A DNA stretch of 64,000 nucleotides from Hygrophila difformis (lineage: Eukaryota; Streptophyta; Magnoliopsida; Lamiales; Acanthaceae), in assembly GCA_030278955.1 (NCBI GenBank), contig JAOANR010000011.1:33794403-33858402 (forward strand). The letters are read 5' to 3'. The translations under genes and the position numbers were made by a program. The notes beneath the pieces were generated by a model. It saw only the letters and a program-made list of their open reading frames with translations. It did not search any database and was not told where the DNA came from. Of the stretch, positions 56,701 to 64,000 are shown one piece after another (within the stretch, counting starts at the first letter, position 1; each line of letters starts with the position of its first letter).

Positions 56701-57913
56701 TGAATGTGTTTTGGAAATGATCATATGCCTTGGCTTTAATTATCTCAGGTTCATCAACCATGATACCATCAATTTTGATAGCCCCAATGTAATTTCGTCG
56801 CCTATTAATGGCTGTCACCGTGTGAAAAAAACGGGTATTAGAATCTCCTTCCTTAAGCCATTGCAGCCTGGATTTTTGTGACCATCGACGCTCTTCGGCA
56901 AGCAAAGCCGCCTTCAACTCCTGTTTCTTTTTTGCCCAGTCTTCTTTTGCCTCGTCCGCCACATTACCCCCAAGTAAATTCGCATCGAACTCCCCTATCT
57001 CCTCCGTAAGCCGCTGAATGCGATTCTCTAGCTCCCCCGCCCCATAACCTTCCCAGCCCCGAATTCTAGACTTCAAATGTTTCAACCTTTTGCATGCAAG
57101 ATCACCCCTACAGGTACTTACCTCCCCCCAAGCCTCAAAGACCAAGTCGGAAAAACCCTTTATATCCATCCAATAGTTGAAGAATCTGAATGGCTTAGCA
57201 CCCCATGTTTTTTCCTTGATATCCAAGATAATAGGGAAGTGGTCTGACAACACTGTATCCCCTCTTCTTTGCACCATATTACCCAACTGATTTAGCCACT
57301 CCGGAGAGACAAAAAATCTATCAAGCCTACTTCCCACACTCCCTCCCCTACCAAACCAAGTGAATAGACCACCCTCCATCGGCAAGTCGATCAACCCCAT
57401 GTTATTGATAAAATCTCTGAACTCCCTAGATGATCCATTATCATCATTCGCACCAAATCTTTCCCCATCCCAACAGACTGCGTTAAAATCCCCCATGATA
57501 CACCACGACTCTCCACTGTCCATGTCGCATTTTTGGCGGATGATATCCCATAAGACAGCCCTCTCCCTACGATCATTAGGTGCGTGTACGTTCAAAAGGT
57601 TAACAACCCCCTCCAAACCCTGCAGTGTTCCTCTCATCCAGACTAGATTATGTGAGCTTTCCACCACTTTAAGCACCCCTTTATTCCCTTCCCAAGCAAC
57701 TAGTAAGCCCCCAGCATTCCCCACGGAAGCTTGAAAATGAAACTCACACCCTCGAGAACCCCAAATCCTATACATTAATCTGTCCTTAATAACACCCATC
57801 TTAGTTTCCTGCAAACATAAAACTAACGGTCTTTCTTTCTTGCACAACCTCGTTAGCGCCCTCCTCCTTACCCCCCCGTTCAAACCCCGGACATTACAAG
57901 ATATGAATCGCAT
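53771..57913 (-). CDS. LINE ORF2: endonuclease / reverse transcriptase / zf-RVT / RNase H
   Basis: 1380 codons without interruption, normal for a plant L1 ORF2. The AP-type endonuclease is at residues 1-230 (FISCNVRGLNG, LCLQETKMG, GDFNAVCWDGER, VLSDHFPIIL). RT is at about 480-760 (FRPISLVGSLYKLV, KLDFAKAYDNISWEAL, GLRQGDPLSPYLFIL, catalytic LQYADDTLLFCEGD). The zf-RVT domain is at about 1060-1150 (CPMKVKVLTWKMLQNGLPV). The C-terminal RNase H is at about 1240-1375 (INTDGSSFGNPGPAGIGGVI, SSTAELTAV, ECDSVNIVHWL, FRERNDLADHWAKQGA). All catalytic motifs appear present. It nicks target DNA and primes cDNA from its own transcript. An intact frame suggests a young copy. Confidence 0.96.
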   Translation of the reverse strand: MRFISCNVRGLNGGVRRRALTRLCKKERPLVLCLQETKMGVIKDRLMYRIWGSRGCEFHFQASVGNAGGLLVAWEGNKGVLKVVESSHNLVWMRGTLQGLEGVVNLLNVHAPNDRRERAVLWDIIRQKCDMDSGESWCIMGDFNAVCWDGERFGANDDNGSSREFRDFINNMGLIDLPMEGGLFTWFGRGGSVGSRLDRFFVSPEWLNQLGNMVQRRGDTVLSDHFPIILDIKEKTWGAKPFRFFNYWMDIKGFSDLVFEAWGEVSTCRGDLACKRLKHLKSRIRGWEGYGAGELENRIQRLTEEIGEFDANLLGGNVADEAKEDWAKKKQELKAALLAEERRWSQKSRLQWLKEGDSNTRFFHTVTAINRRRNYIGAIKIDGIMVDEPEIIKAKAYDHFQNTFSRGEDDIFWVGNVGMRRLDVEDSNWLDRGFSEEEVRLALWSCDGNKAPGPDDFNMGFFKKFWELIRGDVMELFKRFEKDGLLPSEVGGSFITLIPKNESPTDFNDFRPISLVGSLYKLVPKVLSRRLQEMIGKVVGDTQMAFIKGRQILDGVLVASEVIHSIKNAGRKGYVIKLDFAKAYDNISWEALSRVLECMGFGEVWRRWIMECVTKASAAVLINGSPTKFFKLHKGLRQGDPLSPYLFILMAEIVNRMISNAAAMGLYEGLRTDREGPTITHLQYADDTLLFCEGDLNQVVLIKRILRCVTLTTGLRINYHKSKIYGINCGEVEMIDVAALLGCGVGKWPMTYLGIPIGGRNNGIEIWRPVVAKVEKRLAGWKGKMLSQAGRICLIKSVMNCLSAYFMTIFKVPKTVADYLEKLKRRFFWNEWADGKRIHMICWERICAHKEDGGLHLRSVQTFNSALLVKWRWRFGQEESLWKDVINSKYYGRADPLLPSPINDRSTWGYICKAWGDSCLQGQGEQFKILLGDGCRIRFWTDKWIDGGGILREMFPRIYALASCKNGTIADCGYWNGVDWRWDIQLRRPLFDWEVEVWDTLKCTIERQPANMFLRDRVCWIREGNERYSPRSVWNRSIRVGTGEDRWLWMCLWKVKCPMKVKVLTWKMLQNGLPVRGNLAARHCIQLNNAYCPLCEKDIESGDHLFCKCEVIGTIWYNIVAWFGFSWVIPSNVMQLTAWWFNSNPGKGLLCVWRLTTLATVWSVWKGRNDLIFKGKTFRGKDILEEIRWRVGTWWKMEERPGATNQAWLEEVFPFSLTSWGCKGLKVPRPGLVWEKPLDGWWKINTDGSSFGNPGPAGIGGVIRDDKGEVVFTLSDFIGITDSSTAELTAVNRICGALIRDQGFPLPRIVLECDSVNIVHWLKDPNSVPWRLHKLMANIMLVMSAAGEVRIQHIFRERNDLADHWAKQGALQVGRVEEWL

Positions 57914-57954
57914 CTATATATTAAGACCACTCACCGAACGCCCCTGCACATCCC

Positions 57955-58176
57955 TCATCTTACACGCGCCATATCCTTACAAATCTTCCTCACAACAGCC
58001 TCCCTCCCCAGGCGACATCCCAGTCCCAGTTTTTTAGCCAAGTCATAAACTGCTTCAGCCTCAGAGAAATCCACCACCCTAACCCCCTCCTTGGATCGAA
58101 CTGTCATGAACTGAAGTTGCGCGAACTCGTCCTCCATGTTGCCCTTCTCTTTGTATTCAGAAAACAACACATCCAC
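57955..58176 (-). pseudogene. LINE ORF1 remnant (C-terminal part)
   Basis: 73 codons (VVDFSEAEAVYDLAKKLG, GREAVVRKICKDMARV) ending 41 bases before ORF2. The helix-rich end resembles the C-terminus of plant L1 ORF1. The RNA-binding and knuckle regions are absent, so ORF1 is truncated and the element could not be fully autonomous. Confidence 0.55.
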
Positions 58177-58180
58177 TTAA

Positions 58181-58760
58181 GCATACGTACACCGAACCAA
58201 ACTATTGAAAAATAATTTCTAAAAATCAAACAACTGAAAAATTTCTCAGGCGCAACAAAAAACAACTGAAAAGCGTGAAGTCCATAGGAAGAAATATAAA
58301 CTGTAGCTATCGAATACCAAAATAGGGAAAATACGAAAGCAGCAGAAATTTCAATTTGTGGGAGATAAGTGGGCAATGACAAATAAAAACTCTACCCATC
58401 GAAGAACGAAAATGGTAAAATATGAAAAAATACCTGATGGCGAGGTGCGACGGACGCCGGCTGTTTCTAGGGCAACGGCGACGCACACTGCCGCACGAGA
58501 CCCGGGGCACACTGGGCTTTGCAAGTCCGCAATTGGAGGGTGAAAGCGCAGGAGGTTGCAGGGCGGGGCGGCGTTGTGCGTGCGGGCGGCGAAGCGAGCG
58601 GAAACCAGCAGCGGCGCAGGGCGTTTCTTGGTCGGAGAAGGTGCACAGAAATTTGGGATTCTCAAATGAAAGAGTAAAGAAATGAAAGAGTAAATGTGAA
58701 CGAACAGAAATACATTTAAGAAGGCAAGGCGGTGGCAGTAATGGTAATTTAAGTGAATGC
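58181..58760 (-). other. GC-rich leader-like sequence, possibly a host gene first exon and intron
   Basis: On the minus strand 58680-58430 is GC-rich (cgccgctgctggtttccg), followed by a donor-like CATCAG|GTATTTTT. This looks like a 5' UTR or first exon with the start of an intron. A 15-bp tandem repeat (aaatgaaagagtaaa) lies at 58665-58694. No product can be named. Confidence 0.3.
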
Positions 58761-58970
58761 AAATAGTACTATTCCTTGAATAGTACTATTCATTACCAAC
58801 CCACATATATATATTAGAGATATATATATATATATACTCATTTAAATATTAAAGAGGCCGACGGGCGGCCTAGCTAATCCAACGACGGCCCATGCACACA
58901 CTCCCTTCCCTAATTGTGGATCACAATCCCATCCTCATTCATAAAGAACGCGATGACGACCGTACCATCA

Positions 58971-59000
58971 AGGAAGGAAGGAAGGAAGGAAGGAAGGAAC
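58971..59000. repeat. (GGAA)n microsatellite
   Basis: About seven GGAA units. Confidence 0.9.
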
Positions 59001-59210
59001 CCTTCAGCCCCGATCGATGGATCGAGCCCTCGTTGAACCCTATATACGTTCATCTTGGAACCTGTCAGTCAGATTTTGCTTTTTTTGGCCATGCATGACT
59101 AGCTAGCTGGGGTACGGTGTTTCATTCGGATTTCTTTATCATTTGCTTATCAATTGGAGAATGAGGTAACTTCGTGCCAACCACCTTCCTTGTCCATGAA
59201 AATGATGCTG

Positions 59211-59211
59211 G

Positions 59212-59243
<32 letters not shown>

Positions 59244-59463
59244 GCTACTGCTACTGCTACTGCTACTGCTACTGCTACTGCTACTACTGCTACTGCTACT
59301 GCTACTGCTACTGCTACTGCTACTGCTACTGCTACTGCTACTGCTACTACTGCTGCTACTGCTACTACTGCTACTACTACTGCTACTACTGCTACTGCTC
59401 CTACTACTGCTGCTACTGCTACTGCTACTGCTACTGCTGCTTACTACTACTGCTACTGCTGCT

Positions 59464-59509
<46 letters not shown>

Positions 59510-59528
59510 GCTGCTGCTACTACTACTA
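59211..59528. repeat. Long (CTA/CTG)n trinucleotide tract, about 318 bp
   Basis: About 105 triplets, nearly all CTA or CTG, with a few interruptions. The open frames through it (poly-Tyr/Cys, poly-Thr/Ala, poly-Leu) come from the triplet period and are not evidence for a gene. It probably lies in the U3 region of the Tat element's LTR. Confidence 0.95.
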
Positions 59529-59540
59529 TTCGCCGGAGCC

Positions 59541-60048
59541 AAAGGGACATTCACCTATCTGCCCATCAGGCCAAAGGGACAGTCACCTATCTGCCCGTCA
59601 GGCTAAGACCAAAGGGACAGTCACCTATCTGCCCGTCAGGCCAAGGGACAGTCACCTATCTGCCCGTCAGGCCACAGGGACAGTCACCTATCTGCCCGTT
59701 CAGGCCAAGACCAAAGGGACAGTCACCTATCTGCCCGTCAGACCAAAGGGACAGTGACCTATCTGCCCGTCAGATCAAAGGGACAGTCACCTATCTGCCC
59801 GTTCAGGCCAAAACAAAAGGGACAGTCACCTATCTGCCCGTCAGACCAAAGGGACAGTCACCTATCTGCCCGTCAGACCAAAGGGACAGTCACCTATCTG
59901 CTCATTAGGCCAAGACCAAAGGGACAGTCACCTATCTGCCCGTCAGGCCAAGACCAAAGGGACAGTCACCTATCTGCCAGTCAGACCAAATGAACAGTCA
60001 CCTATCTGCCCAATAGGCCAAAACCATAGGGACAATCTCCTATGCCAG
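59541..60048. repeat. Minisatellite, about 14 units of 32-39 bp
   Basis: Each unit holds the core agggacagtcacctatctgc followed by ccgtcag. Unit length varies between 32 bp and about 38 bp through an optional gccaaga insert before the next unit. The last units (from 59985) are more diverged. It lies 150 bp upstream of an LTR TATA box, so it is probably a U3 repeat of the Tat element. Confidence 0.93.
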
Positions 60049-60479
60049 GATCATCTAGATCGATCGGCCCCAAGGAGGATAACATATCAAACGACATAAA
60101 CAAACCACGCGGAGTAGAGGCTGAGGCGTATAGGCAGGACGGTTATTAAAGGCTTGGATCATGGAGCAGTTCTTCTACAGCGGTTATATCACCTCCTATA
60201 AATACCAATCAAGGCTGCAGAGGAAGAGGACAATCAACACCACACAACAAATCTGCTCTTTTATTTTATCCTAATTTTAGCGTAGTTTGTAGCATGTAGT
60301 TCATAGTTGGTAGATAAGTTTAGTTCTTGTAATCAACAGTGGGCAAGGGACTCGTTTCCTGTTCATTGTTCTTAAACTTTTTTGAAGGTGCAATCCAACG
60401 AAAGAGTTTTATTCAAATTCTGTCGTCTTAGCCTGCAAGAGGCTTACTATTTGTTGTTATCCAAATTCTTGCGATAACA
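60049..60479 (+). mobile_element. LTR (U3 end, R, U5) of a Tat-lineage Ty3/gypsy element
   Basis: TATA box tataaatac at 60198-60206 within cctcctataaatacc. The LTR ends ...gcgataaca at 60479, then two bases and a primer site (ttggcgaccacagtgggag, 60482-60500) of the tRNA-Arg-like type used by Tat/Ogre/Retand elements. The 5' start of the LTR cannot be fixed because the other LTR is outside the window; it may include the repeats from about 59200. Confidence 0.75.
60198..60206 (+). promoter_or_regulatory. TATA box of the Tat-lineage LTR
   Basis: tataaatac; a transcript from here would begin about 30 bp downstream and read into gag. Confidence 0.6.
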
Positions 60480-60590
60480 AATTGGCGACCACAGTGGGAG
60501 ACGATTGATCCGTTTACCATAGATCAATTATCTGATTTGAAAAGTTTTGATAGCTTGGTGTTAAGATCAAGAGTTATATCCCGGATAAAT

Positions 60591-62704
60591 ATGTCCACAC
60601 CAAGAGCATCCACTGGTACTACTACTGGCGGAATTCCAGCACCACCCGTGCCGCCCACAACAAGGCAAAATGCTGGTGTGAATCCATCAATGGACTTATT
60701 ACCTGTGAACCTAATAACCCAACTTGGGGAAATGTTGGATACCCGTCTAGATAGCCGCTTCCAGGCTATGAAGAATGAGTTATCCGCAGAGGCATCCTTG
60801 AATTAGGGTTTTTACGCCCCTGGGCCGTATGCGGCTGGCATGGACGTTTTCCCTAATTGGGCAACTAATGCCCCTGTGGGACAAGTTCCGCCAGTACCAC
60901 CCCCACCTGGCCTTACATCATCCTTTGGTGGAGGGGATATGCATTCCCAAAACTTTGATAGGCCTGAATCCAACAATAATAGGCCTCGGAGGCCTGTCAC
61001 CACATACCCGAACAACATCCCATTAGGTGGGCAGCCTGCCTTTGACCCAGGGATGCAGATCACTATCCAATGGATACATCTCCAATCAGGCCGATGGGTG
61101 ATTTAGGGACAGAGCCTTGGAGACCAACGATGGTTAATCCTACTGTTCCCAACGTCCAATTCACCCCACCGGTGATGCATGTTCATCCTCCAGACGTGCA
61201 AAACCAAGGACAACCACTTGATGGCGTCAATCCTAACCCCAATCGACCAGCTCCTCAGCAAGGCCCCGTGGTTGATCCAGATGTCGTGGTAGATATGCTA
61301 AGAACCCAATTTGGCCTGAATGTAAGGCCAACTGGTCGGATGGCCTACCAAAAGCCATACCCTGAGGCCATTACTCGCGATCATCCTCTTCCTAGGGTTT
61401 TCAGAGTGCCCGATTTCTCTACTTTCTCTGGAGAGAATGATTCATCTACCATCGAGCATATAGGGCGCTTTACAGCCCAACTGGGAGAAAATGCAAGAAA
61501 CCCCTACTACAAAATGCAGTTATTCTCCTTATCTCTAACCAAGACTGCTTTTTCGTGGTTCGCCAACTTACCTCCTGGTCATTTCAGAATGTGGGAAGAT
61601 ATGGAGGAGGCGTTCCATACCCGTTTCTTTAACCCAGTACCAACAGTGTCAGTTACTGACATAGTGGATGCCAAACAATTGCCCAAAGAAACCGTCATAG
61701 CTTTCATAGAAAGGGTGAGACGGTCACGTTGCTCAACCGAATTAGATGATTCTGAAATGACCAAGATCGTGGTCAGGAATATGGCACCCACTTATAGAAA
61801 GCAGTTAACTGACCACGATATCCCATATCTTTCATCACTAGCCTCAAAGGCAGTTCGCCTGGAAACATTATTTAAGGACGAGGAGTCTGCCAATTACCCT
61901 AGAAAATACAATCGACCCATTTCGAATATTGAAGTACTTAAATATTCAGATATGGAAATCGACGGCGAAATGTCTGGTGTGGAGATTGCCGGCGTAGAGG
62001 TCGCTGAGCAAGCGGTGGCAGAACTAGTGAAAGGGAAGCATTTGCCTTGCCCTAAACTACAACCCAATGCCGCCAAGGCTATCTCAGAGGCAAAACCACC
62101 CCAGAAAAATGGCACCAGTGAGGAACCAATGTTTGATGTGAGCAAGGCCGATGAGATTTTTTATGTCCTCCTCAAAGAAGGACAACTGCGGCTCCCTAGA
62201 GGCCAGCGTTTGGCCATTGCGGAAGAAATCAAGGGAAGAAGTTATTGCAAAATGCATAACTCCTTCACACATACTACGACCCAATGCCATCACTTTAAGC
62301 TGGAAATCAACAAGGCCTTACGCACTGGCCGCTTGAAGTTTTTCCAGATGGGAGTAGACGAAGAGCCGTTTCCAACGGTCACAATGGCTACTATGCAGGC
62401 AGGCCCTTCAAGGCAGACGGGGTCGATGGAAAGGGAGCCACAAAAAAGGAGTGCAGATCGCTCACCTGAAAGAGATTCAAAGGGAAAAGGTATAGATTAC
62501 CGTGACAAGAGGAAACAACCCTCAACCTACGCTAGGAATCCATTACCACCCACGGCCTATCATCAAAGGGCTCATCAAGAGGAGGATAGGAAGCAGGGCT
62601 CTAGCCCACCACCTCGGTCGACAAGGTATCCAGATCGTGGACAACCTTTAGCAAGGAGTAGGGGTGGTTACCGTGATGGATGGAATAGGGGGTATCAAGG
62701 CTGA
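60591..62704 (+). pseudogene. Tat-lineage gag
   Basis: ATG at 60591 (MSTPRASTGTTTGGIPAPP) opens a Pro-rich N-terminus with an in-frame TAG at 60804-60806. A frameshift near 61065 leads into a 544-codon frame (61070-62704) with the retrotransposon gag domain (PRVFRVPDFSTFSGENDSST, YYKMQLFSLSLTKTAFSWFA, FHTRFFNPVP). The C-terminal part has C/H residues (YCKMHNSFTHTTTQCHHFK), a zinc-binding-like motif usual in Tat gags. It ends in an Arg/Gly/Tyr-rich tail. Broken but little decayed. Confidence 0.9.
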
Positions 62705-63539
62705 CCATCGGCTTCCCCAGTTCTTCACCAACATACTGGTCAAGTAGCCCAGGCTTGGACATATCCAGATGGAACCTATGAGGTTCAAATAAGAAATGGA
62801 GCCATGATTTGGCGGAGGCCTACTCGATGCCTACCAATGGCTCAAGTCAACCCAAATGCAGTGGGTACAGAATGCTCCACCGCCGCCTGTGGATATGGAT
62901 CCCCATTTCCCAGGGTTGACCCGAACACAGATACGTAAGGCCAAAAGGCAATATGCTTTTGCCCAACGAGAAAAATCAAAGAGAAGTGAACCCATCCTAC
63001 CCACAAAAACTCCATTGTCAATGTGGGATCTAGGAGGCCATTGTCGAAAGGAAAGTAATGAAATGGAGACAGGTGCCAACAGTGATGGGCCGTCACGCCC
63101 TGCTGAGGGCACCAAGGTAGTTACCTCTGGGCAGACTGAGACATCCCAAAACTCCCTTCCTAATGTGACAGTTGATGAACTTAAAGAGGGAGAGTGGGTG
63201 GATGAAGGTCTTAAGTGTGCCTATTGCCAAAGGGTCAACAAGGTCGCTTATGAGTTTGACAATGATCTTGCCCCAACTCAGTTCGGAGATTTCACCACAG
63301 AAGAGCTTGAGGCACTCATGGTCGATGAAGACAAAAATGGCAGCTCGAAGATGCCAATTGATGAGCAAGAGTCACCAAAGAAGATGAAGAATGTAGAGGC
63401 CGACCAGTCGATTGAGTCATCTGTGAATGATGAGGTGCCCGAAGGGACAACGGATAACGTTGATATGTCTATTAACATGACACATGTGCTAGTGCAGGGA
63501 GAGGCATCTGGATCCAAGCATCAGGTGGCCAGTGCCTAG
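62705..63539 (+). pseudogene. Linker region between gag and protease of the Tat element
   Basis: A frame shift after 62704 joins a 228-codon frame (62856-63539; RTQIRKAKRQYAFAQREKS, CAYCQRVNKVAY) ending in TAG, which is in frame with the protease that follows. Acidic, Ser/Glu-rich; no enzyme domain. Confidence 0.6.
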
Positions 63540-64000
63540 TCGATTGAAGAACCAGCATGGGCATATGTACATGCAGCTTATGAGGAGGAGGTGCCCGATG
63601 CAAATCATGGAGTTATCCCACCAGTGGTGTTTGAGCCCCTATCTGTAGATGTCCCGCGTCATCTCAAACCATTGTACGTCCAAGCTCACATCAACGGGAA
63701 AAGGTTCAACCGAGTTTTCATCGACAATGTAGCAGTATACAATGTGATCCCACTTACCACTCTCAAGAAGATAGGAAAAACAGTTGATGACCTTGCTGAG
63801 GCAGATCTGGAGTTGGCGGGTTTCACTGGTCATGCCACTAAACCTTTGGGTATGTTGACTGTTCAAATTGGAGTAGGCCCTAAAGTGGTGTCCACTATCT
63901 TGTTCGTAGTGGATGCAGCTACTACCTACTCTGCTCTTCTCGGACGAGATTGGATCCATTCAGCCAAGTGTGTCCCTTCGACTCTGCATCAAAAGCTAGC
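63540..64000 (+). pseudogene. Tat-lineage aspartic protease with altered active site (runs off the window)
   Basis: In frame after the TAG at 63537-63539 and open to the window end. Reads YVQAHINGKRFNRVFIDN, then VAVYNVIPLTTLKKIG and SALLGRDWIHSAKCVPSTLH, the usual order of a Ty3/Tat retropepsin. The catalytic loop is D-N-V where D-[ST/G]-G is expected, so the protease is probably inactive. RT, RNase H and integrase would lie beyond 64000. Confidence 0.8.

Larger units (their letters stand above)
53651..58180 (-). mobile_element. L1-type LINE with intact ORF2
   Basis: Minus-strand element. The plus-strand T15 at 53651-53665 is its poly(A) tail, the 3' UTR is about 105 bp, ORF2 is 57913-53771, and an ORF1 remnant lies 5' of it. 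The 5' boundary near 58180 is approximate, and no target duplication was found. Confidence 0.88.

Noticed and set aside
54018..57734. Plus-strand open frames across the LINE
   Set aside because: Antisense shadows of ORF2.
59154..59993. Long open frames of poly-Thr/Ala, poly-Tyr/Cys and a TVTYLPV-type repeat protein
   Set aside because: They follow from the CTA/CTG triplet period and the minisatellite unit; no start context or promoter supports a gene.
59541..60048. CRISPR-like appearance of regularly spaced repeats
   Set aside because: Units are contiguous with no unique spacers, and the sequence is from a plant; it is a minisatellite.

Overview
The window is eukaryotic nuclear DNA from a flowering plant, almost certainly a eudicot. 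It has spliced genes with GT-AG introns, plant-type retroelements (Ty1/copia, Ty3/gypsy, L1 LINEs, Cassandra TRIM), plant MITEs, a CACTA element and an endogenous caulimovirid. An asterid or Lamiales-like origin is only a guess. Host coding sequence is sparse and most of the 64 kb is nested, mostly broken, mobile DNA.

Region by region: (1) 1-6177, minus strand, is the 5' half of a LisH/coiled-coil/HEAT gene homologous to RELCH (KIAA1468). Six exons can be delimited and the phases agree throughout. A hAT-type MITE and a tRNA-derived SINE with a 16-bp target duplication lie in its introns. (2) 6690-14487 is a nest: a 5'-truncated L1 LINE, the 3' end of a Ty3/gypsy element with its LTR, and three Cassandra TRIM copies whose LTRs carry 5S-rRNA-like sequence. 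One Cassandra LTR is split by a 3.5-kb block holding a decayed MuDR-type transposase and a GRF zinc-finger gene. (3) 14488-20041 is AT-rich LTR debris, a Stowaway-like MITE split by a poly(A)-tailed insertion, and the promoter part of a large LTR. (4) 20042-27811 is a complete 7.8-kb non-autonomous LTR element (LARD-like) with 3.06-kb LTRs and a 5-bp AATAG duplication. It sits inside another LTR that ends at 28406. (5) 28407-33240 holds two related coiled-coil, gag-like ORFs and then a degenerate Ty3 gag-pol. (6) 33579-40315 may be a small host gene of unknown function; a nearly intact Ty1/copia element (34793-40137, minus) lies in one of its introns. (7) 40711-44171 has two Stowaway-like MITEs and a 1.1-kb CACTA element with TAG duplications. 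(8) About 45130-51650 is an endogenous pararetrovirus, near genome length, with the gene order coat protein / movement protein / protease-RT-RNase H / fourth ORF. This matches Solendovirus (tobacco vein clearing virus type). It has a tRNA-Met primer site, an as-1/TATA promoter and a poly(A) signal, and several reading frames are broken. (9) 53651-58180 is an L1 LINE (minus) with an intact 1380-residue ORF2. (10) 58971-64000 carries microsatellites, a 32-39 bp minisatellite and the LTR, gag and protease of a Tat-lineage Ty3 element that runs off the window.

The main interest is the layering. Insertions within insertions can be ordered from split LTRs, split MITEs and target duplications. The pararetrovirus copy and the 5S-bearing Cassandra cluster are the most unusual single items. 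No CRISPR, tRNA gene, rRNA gene or functional operon was seen.
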